From: Candidatus Woesearchaeota archaeon
GTDB lineage: Archaea > Nanobdellota > Nanobdellia > Woesearchaeales > JABIAG01
Assembly: GCA_018653365.1 (NCBI GenBank)
Contig: JABIAG010000003.1
Location: 62,001 to 126,000 of the forward strand
Direction of reading: 5' to 3'
DNA length: 64,000 nt
Shown here one piece after another: positions 10,853 to 19,057 of this stretch. The stretch's first letter is position 1. Every line of letters begins with the position of its first letter. The notes under the pieces are model-generated. The model was not told the origin of the DNA and did not search any database. It saw only the letters and a program-made list of their open reading frames with translations. Both the position numbers and the translations under genes were made by a program.

Positions 10853-10926
10853 AACGCCTTTTTCTCAGATTTTCCGAATTTTTGATTGTAATTAAGAATA
10901 ATTAAATTTATAAACCATCCCAAGAA

Positions 10927-11490
10927 ATGCAAATTATGGATAAGCATTACACAGTATTACCAAAGCGAGAAAAGTGTTTGAGTTTACTTGAACAACATGG
11001 AATTACTGGGCAAGTTCTTGAGCACTCAAAATTAGTTAATAAAATCGCAGTGTTTCTTGCTAACTCTTTAATTGCAAAAACAGAATTAATAGATCTTCAG
11101 CTAACAGATCGAGCAAGCTTACTTCATGATATTGGAAAAAATGAGGCTGTACAACAGCATCATTCTCTTGTTGGAGCTAAAATTCTTGAGGAGTTAGGTT
11201 TTCCCAAGCTTGCTGCTGCAGTTAAACATCACAAGGGAGATTTCATTTTAGAAAGCAAATTTAATGGTTGGGAAGAATTGTTAGTTTATTATGCTGATGT
11301 ACGAGTTCTAGAAACTGATATCTTGTCTCTTGATGAGCGTATTAGTCGTTTAAAACAAATGAAACCAGAAAATATTGCTGTATTAGATAAAATTCTTGCT
11401 AAACAGAAAGCATTAGAATCTCAAATATTCCAGCATCTAGAATTCTCACCATCTGATCTTAAGGAAAAGATAACTAATTTAAGTGATTAA
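10927..11490 (+). CDS. HD-domain phosphohydrolase
   Basis: RASLLHDIGKNEAVQQHHSLVGAKIL...AVKHHKGD. Confidence 0.85.
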   Translation: MQIMDKHYTVLPKREKCLSLLEQHGITGQVLEHSKLVNKIAVFLANSLIAKTELIDLQLTDRASLLHDIGKNEAVQQHHSLVGAKILEELGFPKLAAAVKHHKGDFILESKFNGWEELLVYYADVRVLETDILSLDERISRLKQMKPENIAVLDKILAKQKALESQIFQHLEFSPSDLKEKITNLSD

Positions 11491-11505
11491 GCATTCTTCC
11501 TCTAA

Positions 11506-12171
11506 ATGGACTTAATAGAAATCAAATCTCAATTACCTGAAGATCTTTTTAATGTATTAAATCCGGATATAACTGAATTAAGGCCTTCTCAAGAAAAAGC
11601 AATAGGTGCAGGTTTGTTAGAAGGCAGTAACTTATTGGTTTGTACTCCTACTGCTTCTGGTAAAACTCTTATTGCAGAAATTGCTTTGATCAAATCTATA
11701 ATGGAAAATAAGGGCAAGGGTATTTACATTGTTCCGTTGAGAGCACTAGCTACTGAAAAGTTTAAGGAGTTCAAAAAGAAATATGAAAAATTAATCAGAA
11801 TAGCTGTTTCAATTGGTAATATGGATTCTACGGATTCTTATCTTGCAGACTATGATCTGATCTTTTGTACTTCAGAGAAGCTAGATTCATTAATTAGACA
11901 CAATTCTCCTTGGCTTAAATACATCAAAACTGTTGTTGTTGACGAAATACATTTGCTAAATGATTTAAGTCGTGGTCCTACTTTGGAAGTAACCTTAACC
12001 ATTCTTAAAACATTATTAACCAACCCTCAAATTATTGGCCTCTCGGCTACAATAGGCAATCCTAAAGAACTTGCTGACTGGTTAGAAGCAAAACTAGTAC
12101 AAGATTCTTGGCGTCCCGTGGAGCTTAAGAAAGGAGTCTATCTTAAAGGAAACTTAGAATTCTTAGATTAG
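11506..12171 (+). CDS. Hel308/Ski2-like DEAD/DEAH helicase, RecA1 domain only (truncated or split)
   Basis: LRPSQEKAIGAGLLEGSNLLVCTPTASGKTLIAEIAL...VDEIHLLND...GLSATIGNPKELADWL; stops after the first RecA-like domain. Confidence 0.75.
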   Translation: MDLIEIKSQLPEDLFNVLNPDITELRPSQEKAIGAGLLEGSNLLVCTPTASGKTLIAEIALIKSIMENKGKGIYIVPLRALATEKFKEFKKKYEKLIRIAVSIGNMDSTDSYLADYDLIFCTSEKLDSLIRHNSPWLKYIKTVVVDEIHLLNDLSRGPTLEVTLTILKTLLTNPQIIGLSATIGNPKELADWLEAKLVQDSWRPVELKKGVYLKGNLEFLD

Positions 12172-12510
12172 TGTTGGAATTGGTTGTGCAATCCATACTA
12201 TTGTTGTTATAAATAATATTAATACTACCCAGAGTCCTATCCACACTCCCCAAATGTTGAATGTTTCTTTCCATGTTTTTACATAAATATATTTTACCAC
12301 CATTAAGGTTACTAATAGTATGATCGTTGTTAGTATTATGTTTGAGAAGAAAGAAAACACAAACAGTAATGCTGCGAATATTCCTGCTATAATCATATTA
12401 TTTTTTAAATAACCTTTTTCATGTAAAAAGAAAAAACTCATTGATAAAAATAATGTTGCAACTAATGCAAACGCAAAGGAAACTCCTAATCTTAATAATA
12501 TATCATTCAT
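12163..12510 (-). CDS. Integral membrane protein, hypothetical
   Basis: MNDILLRLGVSFAFALVATLF... hydrophobic; ATGA overlap with the upstream gene favours this internal start. Confidence 0.6.
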   Translation of the reverse strand: MNDILLRLGVSFAFALVATLFLSMSFFFLHEKGYLKNNMIIAGIFAALLFVFSFFSNIILTTIILLVTLMVVKYIYVKTWKETFNIWGVWIGLWVVLILFITTIVWIAQPIPTLI

Positions 12511-13139
12511 TTGTAATCTTCTCCAATTACAGTGTAAAAGATTGTTCCGCCAACAAAACTTATTATTGCATTGCCAACTTGTTGTATTGCAAATGCAGGG
12601 CTTAATCCTTTTATTCCTCCTAATGCTAGTGCGATAACAAGATAAGTTAGTGCTCCAACAATCCATGCTTTGAAATATCTTGCTGTAAACGCTCTTTTGA
12701 ATACTAAATTTATATTGAAGGCTTTTCCTAATTTCTTGCTAAACCCAAATGAAAGTATTGCTGATGGAAATACATATGCAGTTATCAATAGTATGATTAC
12801 TCCAATGATTACTAATCCTGCTGAGCTTGCGATTAGTTGTTCTATGCCTTTTCCTTCTAACACATTAATAATAACTGTTCCAAAGGCAAGTACTGCATAT
12901 ACTGCTGCGGGTATGAAATAAACAAACCCTATAACTACCATAAAAAATCCGTTTACAAACTTTTCTCCCCATTGGTCCCACTCGGGAAGTTTAAATCTTT
13001 GTCTGTTTGCGGTTCTTGCACACTCTAATACATAACCTAATGCAAAGAAATTCACTATTGGAACTATTGTAAGAAGTATTCCTAAGATTAATTTTCTAAA
13101 ATCTGTGAATGGTCTTTTTAGCGCTTCTGAGTAATGCAT
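12507..13139 (-). CDS. DUF4013-like membrane protein
   Basis: MHYSEALKRPFTDFRKLILGILLTIVPIVNFFALGYVLECARTA... multi-TM. Confidence 0.7.
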   Translation of the reverse strand: MHYSEALKRPFTDFRKLILGILLTIVPIVNFFALGYVLECARTANRQRFKLPEWDQWGEKFVNGFFMVVIGFVYFIPAAVYAVLAFGTVIINVLEGKGIEQLIASSAGLVIIGVIILLITAYVFPSAILSFGFSKKLGKAFNINLVFKRAFTARYFKAWIVGALTYLVIALALGGIKGLSPAFAIQQVGNAIISFVGGTIFYTVIGEDYK

Positions 13140-13184
13140 TTATTCCCCCTATTTAGAAATTAGGTTTTGAGTTTATATATTTTT

Positions 13185-14303
13185 CTACAATCCTAATGTT
13201 TTAAGCACTTTCTCAGAATTAAATTCTTCAATGTCTTTATACTCCTGACCCATCCCAAGATACATTATTGGTTTTCCAGTTACATAACTAACAGATATTG
13301 CCGCTCCGCCTTTTTCATCTATGTCCGCTTTAGATAATATGATCCCGTCAATTTCTACTGCTTCATTAAATTTGGTTGCTTGTTCTACACAATCATTTCC
13401 CGTAATGCTCTCTCCAACAAAGATTTTCAAATCAGGATTTGCAACACGAATTATTTTTTTCATTTCATCTACAAGATTAGCATTGCTATGTAGCCTTCCC
13501 GCAGTATCTATTAATACAACATCTATGCCTTTTGCTTCTGCATGTTTGATTGCATCAAATGCTACTGCTGCAGGATCTGATCCATAATCATGTTTGATCA
13601 TCTTAACTCCTAGTTTGTCTGCGTGTTCTTGTAGTTGGTCTATTGCTGCTGCTCTGAATGTGTCTGCTGCTGCCAGTACTACTGTTTTTTTCTTATCGAG
13701 CATCATTTTTGCAAATTTTGCAATGGTTGTTGTCTTTCCACTTCCATTTATTCCTAAGAAACAAATTACTAAGGGCGTTTTTTCTAATTTTTTTTCTAAA
13801 TCTATGTTTTCAACATTCAAAACTTCTTTTATGCTTTCTCTTAAACTGGTTTGTATTGTTTCACTTACTTTTTTTATTGGTTTGTCAACAATATTTTCTT
13901 TTAGATCTTCTTTGATTTTTTCTATTACTTCTGTTGCAACATTATTTTCGAGTAGCATTACTTCCAGGTCCCAAAATAAGTCTTCAAACTTTTTTTCGCT
14001 TATCTTTTTTGATGTTATTTTGTGAAAGAATCCTTTTTTCTTAGGCTTGTCTCGAGGCTCAGAATCCTTTTTTTCTTCTTCAACAGCGGGTTCTATTTCT
14101 TCTTTTTTTGTTTCTTTTTCAACAACAGTTTCTTGTTTTTTTTCAACTTTTTTTTCTTTTTCTTTGATCTTTTTTTGTTTTTTTTCTACAACTTTTTCTT
14201 CTTTAGGAGTTTCAATCTCTTCTACATCTTCAGCTTCTTCTTCTACCTTTTTTGAGAACTTATCTACTGCATTCTTTAATTTATTTTTAAGAAATTTAAA
14301 CAT
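13185..14303 (-). CDS. ftsY: Signal recognition particle receptor FtsY
   Basis: GINGSGKTTTIAKFAKMM, AAADTFRAAAIDQLQ, DTAGRLHSNANLVDEM; charged N-terminal extension. Confidence 0.93.
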   Translation of the reverse strand: MFKFLKNKLKNAVDKFSKKVEEEAEDVEEIETPKEEKVVEKKQKKIKEKEKKVEKKQETVVEKETKKEEIEPAVEEEKKDSEPRDKPKKKGFFHKITSKKISEKKFEDLFWDLEVMLLENNVATEVIEKIKEDLKENIVDKPIKKVSETIQTSLRESIKEVLNVENIDLEKKLEKTPLVICFLGINGSGKTTTIAKFAKMMLDKKKTVVLAAADTFRAAAIDQLQEHADKLGVKMIKHDYGSDPAAVAFDAIKHAEAKGIDVVLIDTAGRLHSNANLVDEMKKIIRVANPDLKIFVGESITGNDCVEQATKFNEAVEIDGIILSKADIDEKGGAAISVSYVTGKPIMYLGMGQEYKDIEEFNSEKVLKTLGL

Positions 14304-14706
14304 TTTTTTCCATTACTTTTTGTACGTCAGCTTCTAGTGTTGATGCTTTTCTTAAACTAGCGTTGATTCTCTCAATAAATTCTTCACTGAGTGTATCTAT
14401 TTCATGGATTTGTTGCTCTACTAATGCTTTAGCACCATTTACATCTTTTTTTACTACAACTCCACTTCCAACATTTACAAGTAATTCTTTCACTCCTTTT
14501 ATTTTTGATTTTATGAATATTCCTTGGGATACGGGAGTTAGTAATTCTTTTTCTTCTTTTGTATTGCTCAATTCATCTATTGAGCTTATTGTACTAACTA
14601 ATTCTGCTTTTTGTTGTTGTAGTGTTTCTACTTGTTTGTGTAGTTGCATTACTTCTTGTTGAATTGTTTGCATTTCCATGTATTTTTTTTGGGTTTCTTC
14701 ATTCAT
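14296..14706 (-). CDS. pfdA: Prefoldin subunit alpha
   Basis: Coiled-coil ends flanking LLTPVSQGIFIKSKIKGVKELLVNVGSGVVVKK. Confidence 0.85.
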   Translation of the reverse strand: MNEETQKKYMEMQTIQQEVMQLHKQVETLQQQKAELVSTISSIDELSNTKEEKELLTPVSQGIFIKSKIKGVKELLVNVGSGVVVKKDVNGAKALVEQQIHEIDTLSEEFIERINASLRKASTLEADVQKVMEKNV

Positions 14707-14737
14707 GTTATTTTAGAATTAATTCGCGTTTAAAAAA

Positions 14738-15484
14738 CTACTGTTTTTTGTTTAACATTTTGATGAATATTGGGGAGAAGTGTTGGTGTTGTACTAGGTT
14801 GACATGTCTTTGGTTTTCTAAATGTAATAAGGGTATGAAAGTCATTATTTTGTCTTCTTTGCTATTGGATGGGATTAGTTCGTTAAATCCCAAGATCTTT
14901 TTTTCTGTAGTGCTAAAATGTGTTTTTATTTTTCCATACACTTCTCTTATTACTTCGGTTATGTCTCTTGTCTTTTCGGGTATTTTTATTTCTACATCAG
15001 GTAAATCTTTTAACACTCTTCTCTTTTTTACTTCTAAAGCTTGTTGGAGTGCATCTACAAGGTCAAATATGCTCACCTTTCTTTCTCTTGGTTGGGGTGT
15101 TCTTGGGATTAAGAGTGGTTTTTCTTCACCATTTTCGAGGTTTCTTAGCTGGTCATCTAGTAATCCTTCTTCCATATATTCTGATAAGTTCTCTTCTGGT
15201 TGGTTGAACAGGTTGTCAAAGTTGCTCATATCACTTCCTAAAAACCTGTTGGATTTGATTTTTAATAATACTGTTGCTGCTAGTAAAACTTTGCCTGAAA
15301 CCATGAAGTCCATTTCTTTTAATTTCTTTAACATTTGTAGATATTCTGCAGTTAGTTGTGAGACGTCAACATCCCAGGGGTCAATATCTCCGACTTTTAC
15401 TAGGTCATAAATAATAGACTGCCAAGTAACTTCATCTTCATTTAGAAGTAAATTAAATATTTTATCACTGCTCTGTTTACTCAT
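14738..15484 (-). CDS. scpA: Segregation and condensation protein A
   Basis: DIDPWDVDVSQLTAEYLQMLKKLKEMDFMVSGKVLLAATVLLKIKSNRFL. Confidence 0.88.
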   Translation of the reverse strand: MSKQSSDKIFNLLLNEDEVTWQSIIYDLVKVGDIDPWDVDVSQLTAEYLQMLKKLKEMDFMVSGKVLLAATVLLKIKSNRFLGSDMSNFDNLFNQPEENLSEYMEEGLLDDQLRNLENGEEKPLLIPRTPQPRERKVSIFDLVDALQQALEVKKRRVLKDLPDVEIKIPEKTRDITEVIREVYGKIKTHFSTTEKKILGFNELIPSNSKEDKIMTFIPLLHLENQRHVNLVQHQHFSPIFIKMLNKKQ

Positions 15485-15524
15485 GAAAAAAGAATTGCTC
15501 TGTCGGTATTTAAATTTATCGCAA

Positions 15525-15656
15525 TTATAAATCCATGGCCTTACCTAATTCTAACTCCATTTTTCTGAAATACTCTTCGGATGCATTACATGATGCAAAC
15601 TTTCCATGTTTGTCTCTGCATCTGAATACTCTAAAGTCTAAATAGTTTCTTTTCAT
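15525..15656 (-). CDS. Small hypothetical protein (43 aa)
   Basis: MKRNYLDFRVFRCRDKHGKFASCNASEEYFRKMELELGKAMDL preceded by GAGGTG Shine-Dalgarno-like sequence; not in track. Confidence 0.45.
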   Translation of the reverse strand: MKRNYLDFRVFRCRDKHGKFASCNASEEYFRKMELELGKAMDL

Positions 15657-15775
15657 TTTTATTCACCTCAGTACTGTTAGAGTGTTGAACTATATCTATT
15701 CTGTCTTTAATGGTTAAAGAATGTTTTAAAATGAGAATCTTTAAATAAAAACATTAGCTTTCATTGATTTATATA

Positions 15776-15925
15776 GGGCCCATAGCTCAGTCTGGTTAGA
15801 GCGCTGAGTTTAAGAGGCAACTCTTATTCGCGCAAGTCTTATATGATGTTTTTGGTTGCAATGAAAAAATGCCAAGAATACTCTAAGCCAGCCAGAGGTC
15901 CGGAGTTCAAATCTCCGTGGGCCCA
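15776..15925 (+). tRNA. Intron-containing tRNA, isotype not resolved
   Basis: Acceptor GGGCCCA/TGGGCCC, D-arm GCTCAGTCTGGTTAGAGC, T-arm CGGAGTTCAAATCTCCG, discriminator A; about 75 nt excess in the anticodon region including TAAGAG-GCAA-CTCTTA. Confidence 0.75.
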
Positions 15926-15930
15926 TACAT

Positions 15931-16018
15931 GCGGTAGTAGTGTAGTGGTTTAGCATCGGTCGTTGCCAATTAAAAGCAAAAACGATTGGACCCGAGTTCA
16001 AATCTCGGCTACCGCACC
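15931..16018 (+). tRNA. tRNA-Gly(GCC) with short (~13 nt) anticodon-loop intron, CCA encoded
   Basis: GCGGTAG acceptor, GGTCG-TTGCCA(A)...CGATT anticodon arm, T-arm CCGAGTTCAAATCTCGG, ACCA. Confidence 0.85.
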
Positions 16019-16188
16019 ATTTTTTTAAAATAATTCTGTATTTTTAGTTTCCATTGGACACGCGTTGTCCAGTGGGCAGAGAAGGACTGTACCCTTTGAA
16101 TCCGGGCGTTTCAGATGTTTAATTTTCAAGTTTTCCACTGGACAAGTCCCGCCCTAAGGTTTTTAAAAGAGATAAGAATTACTTAAGG

Positions 16189-17166
16189 ATGAGAACTCCT
16201 GGAAGCCGCATCTTTGAAACAAGAATAAAACTAAATACAATTGATTGTAAAGCGTTCATAGACTGTTGTAAGTGTGAATCAAAAATGTCTTGGAAAGATT
16301 TAGCCAGATTATTAGATGTATCTGAGCATACAATCAGAAATGATTGGCGAAGAGGGAGATCAACAATACCCAATTCGAGATTTAATAAACTTAAGGAATT
16401 AGTTCCAAAGTTCAATTTTCACGAGTTTGAAACTCTTTCTAAGAACTGGGGGCAAAGTATGGGTGGAAAAAACACTGCATGTAAATTGCCTAAAATAAAG
16501 ATCCCCCTCTCAGGTTCCAAGAATCTTGCTGAGTTGTTTGGTGCTATGTTGGGTGATGGTTGTATTTATAGCAATGGTCAGTCATTAGTGATTGCTGGAA
16601 ATTATAAGCTTGATGTGGATTATATTAATTATTTAAAGCGTTTGTTTTTGGATCTGTTTGCAGTGCAACCTAAAATTTATAATAAATCAGGTTCGTTGCG
16701 GCTTATAGTTAACAACAAACGAATTTGTGACTTTTTTGAACAAATGGGCTTTAATAAAGGTAGAAAAAAAGATTCTAATATCAAAATTCCTTCCATTTTC
16801 TTTGATGATGGCCGCTTACTCATTTTGTGCTTGAGGGGGCTTTTTGATACAGATGGAGGAGTTTATTCACACCCAAATTGTGGAATAATGTTAGATATTA
16901 CTTCAAAAATTCCTTCCTTATTAAACTCAATAAAAATTGCTTTCAATCAATTAAACTTTGAGGTGGGTTTAACCACTAATAGAATTCAATTATTTGGCTT
17001 TAAAAAAGTTAATGCTTTCTTTACTTTTATTGGGAGTAGCAATCCTCGAAACTTTATTAAACTACAAAATTTTAAATCTAAAAGTTATGTCCCTTCAACG
17101 AAACAAATGGAAAGACTTTTAAAACATAATGGAAAACCTGTTAAAATAAATGGGCTCATGGTTTAG
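16189..17166 (+). CDS. Free-standing LAGLIDADG homing endonuclease with N-terminal HTH
   Basis: LAELFGAMLGDGCIY and LRGLFDTDGGVYSH motifs; WKDLARLLDVSEHTIRNDWRRGR HTH-like. Confidence 0.88.
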   Translation: MRTPGSRIFETRIKLNTIDCKAFIDCCKCESKMSWKDLARLLDVSEHTIRNDWRRGRSTIPNSRFNKLKELVPKFNFHEFETLSKNWGQSMGGKNTACKLPKIKIPLSGSKNLAELFGAMLGDGCIYSNGQSLVIAGNYKLDVDYINYLKRLFLDLFAVQPKIYNKSGSLRLIVNNKRICDFFEQMGFNKGRKKDSNIKIPSIFFDDGRLLILCLRGLFDTDGGVYSHPNCGIMLDITSKIPSLLNSIKIAFNQLNFEVGLTTNRIQLFGFKKVNAFFTFIGSSNPRNFIKLQNFKSKSYVPSTKQMERLLKHNGKPVKINGLMV

Positions 17167-17271
17167 TGGCTTGCGACTAATAAAAGTCGTCCATGAATGA
17201 CAGCGCCCTTACATGGCAGAAGTGCTTATGAAAGGCGTTAATCCCCGGTTCGAGTCCGGGTGGGCCCACCA
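17152..17271 (+). tRNA. tRNA-Val(TAC) with two apparent introns (D-loop and anticodon loop), CCA encoded
   Basis: GGGCTCA/TGGGCCC acceptor, GCGCC-CTTACA...GGCGT anticodon arm, CCCGGTTCGAGTCCGGG T-arm; D-loop extra hairpin CGACTAATAAAAGTCG. Confidence 0.82.
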
Positions 17272-17280
17272 TTTTCATTT

Positions 17281-17358
17281 GCCCCTGTGGTGTAGCCCGG
17301 TCAATCATTCCGGATTTTCGATCCGAAGACTCGAGTTCAAATCTCGGCAGGGGCGCCA
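17281..17358 (+). tRNA. tRNA-Glu(TTC), CCA encoded
   Basis: GCCCCTG/CAGGGGC acceptor, anticodon loop TTTTCGA, T-arm TTCAAAT. Confidence 0.92.
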
Positions 17359-17416
17359 TTTTTTATCATATTTTATCAGAAACATTTTTAAATGAATCGT
17401 TAGTTCTTAGATGTAG

Positions 17417-17518
17417 ATGAAAAGAAGTTCCCGTAGATGGAAGAAGAAAGGACAAATGCGTTGGAAGTGGCAACGTAAACGTATGAAGAAAGAACGTAAG
17501 AAACGTCAATTGAGATAG
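17417..17518 (+). CDS. rpl41e: Ribosomal protein eL41-like
   Basis: 33 aa, MKRSSRRWKKKGQMRWKWQRKRMKKERKKRQLR, resembles the W/K/R-rich eL41; too short for the ORF track. Confidence 0.7.
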   Translation: MKRSSRRWKKKGQMRWKWQRKRMKKERKKRQLR

Positions 17519-17588
17519 TTCTATTTTATTTTTTTATAATAATAAAGTTTATTAACTATTATTTCTATTATTTGCTTGAGGTGATATT

Positions 17589-17801
17589 ATGGGAAAAACT
17601 ACAGTTAAGGTTGAAACATTTAATGCTGCTGCAGGCGGTAAAGTCATTCTTGCGATTAATAAAGGTAAATCAAAGCAAAAAGTTGTTGTTAGTGCAGCAC
17701 AATTTATTGGTTGGCTTAAAGATCAATTTAAACCAAAAATGTCTGATAGGGAATTAGAAAAAATGGCTAAAGACTTAGGTGTTAAGTTAGCTCCTGCTTA
17801 A
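17589..17801 (+). CDS. Hypothetical protein (70 aa)
   Basis: MGKTTVKVETFNAAAGGKVILAINKGKSKQKVVVSAAQFIGWLKDQ...; good start context. Confidence 0.6.
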   Translation: MGKTTVKVETFNAAAGGKVILAINKGKSKQKVVVSAAQFIGWLKDQFKPKMSDRELEKMAKDLGVKLAPA

Positions 17802-18091
17802 GTCATTCTAATGCTGTTAGCAAACATTGTGTAGCCTGGGTGAGGTTCCTGTCTCCATCCCGTGCACGTACCTTCTTGTGTTAACATCGATCTTAGCGAT
17901 TTAGGCAGTTGATAAGGTCTTTCAACGGTAGTTTTACGGAATTCAGCTCTTCTTGGATGTCTTGTTTCTTCTACAACTTCTAAAAACCATTCACCCACAC
18001 GATTCCACCTATCTACTAATTCTCTATTTGATCTTTGTTGTGCTAGAATTTTTGGTGAGGGTTGTTGTCCGCCCTGTATGTATCCTTTCAT
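17798..18091 (-). CDS. Hypothetical protein
   Basis: 97 aa ORF in a gap between confident genes, 4-nt convergent overlap. Confidence 0.45.
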   Translation of the reverse strand: MKGYIQGGQQPSPKILAQQRSNRELVDRWNRVGEWFLEVVEETRHPRRAEFRKTTVERPYQLPKSLRSMLTQEGTCTGWRQEPHPGYTMFANSIRMT

Positions 18092-18127
18092 TCTTGTTGA
18101 GAATCTTTATGTGTTTATATTGTTTTT

Positions 18128-18586
18128 CTAGATTTCGTTTATATTATAATCTTTCACGCTTTCATTATCATCTGCGAATGTAAATGTTGCTTCTATTGTT
18201 TTTCCTTGTAATAAGTAAGGCATCCAGTGGGTGTCTGTTTTCCACATCTTATCTAATTGAAGGGCATTAAGGTCAAACCATTCTACAGTCATTTCTTCAC
18301 TTTCTGTTGGTTCACCAGTATACATCTTTGCTACAAATAGATGTACTTGTTGTTTCCATTCGGGTTTTTGTGGAAAGGTAAATATTATGTTTCCTCTGTT
18401 TTCCAGGTTTGTAACTTTCACTCCTGCTTCTTCTTCTACTTCTCGTATTGCTGCTTCTTCTATGCTCTCGCCCTCTTCTTGTTTTCCGCCAAATCCATTA
18501 TATTTGCCTGCGCCAAATCCGCGTTTTTTCATTCCTAATAGAACTCTGTTTCCATCAATAATTAAACATAATGTTTTTTGCATCAT
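18128..18586 (-). CDS. NUDIX hydrolase (8-oxo-dGTPase-like)
   Basis: GFGGKQEEGESIEEAAIREVEEEAGV. Confidence 0.9.
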   Translation of the reverse strand: MMQKTLCLIIDGNRVLLGMKKRGFGAGKYNGFGGKQEEGESIEEAAIREVEEEAGVKVTNLENRGNIIFTFPQKPEWKQQVHLFVAKMYTGEPTESEEMTVEWFDLNALQLDKMWKTDTHWMPYLLQGKTIEATFTFADDNESVKDYNINEI

Positions 18587-18632
18587 TTTATTTTTTATCT
18601 GATAAAGTGTTCAAAAATCTTTGATTTTTGTA

Positions 18633-19037
18633 TCATTTCCATAATCCCGCATCCACGAGTGCATCTTTTACACTCTTAACAGTATTTAATTCTTTTATTT
18701 CATTTAGTGTAAAGAATTTTGCTTCTGATAAATCATCACTTGCTTTTATTGTTGGATCGTTTGATTTTGCTAAGTGAAAGAATACTATTGCATGATAATT
18801 TCCAGGAGTGTTGATCACTTCTTGATGTCCAAGTTGTTTTACAATCTCAACATCCATTCCGGTTTCTTCTTTTATTTCACGAATTGCTGCGTCTTGTATT
18901 GTTTCCCCCCAGTCTACTCCTCCTCCGGGGATAACCCACATACCTTCGCAGTTTGTTTTATTTCGTCGTCCTAACAATACTTTGCCTTCGTGTTCGACTA
19001 TTACTGCGGATGTAATTCTTGGTTTTGGTTCTTCCAT
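18633..19037 (-). CDS. NUDIX hydrolase
   Basis: IPGGGVDWGETIQDAAIREIKEETGMD. Confidence 0.9.
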   Translation of the reverse strand: MEEPKPRITSAVIVEHEGKVLLGRRNKTNCEGMWVIPGGGVDWGETIQDAAIREIKEETGMDVEIVKQLGHQEVINTPGNYHAIVFFHLAKSNDPTIKASDDLSEAKFFTLNEIKELNTVKSVKDALVDAGLWK

Positions 19038-19057
19038 GCGTATTTCAAAGAATACTT

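Noticed and set aside
14022-14337. Plus-strand F/S-rich ORFs
   Set aside because: Antisense shadows of the K/E-rich FtsY N-terminus
17177-17359. ORF encoding PLPRFELESSDRKSG... (and 15810-16001)
   Set aside because: Typical antisense translation of tRNA T-arms, not a protein gene
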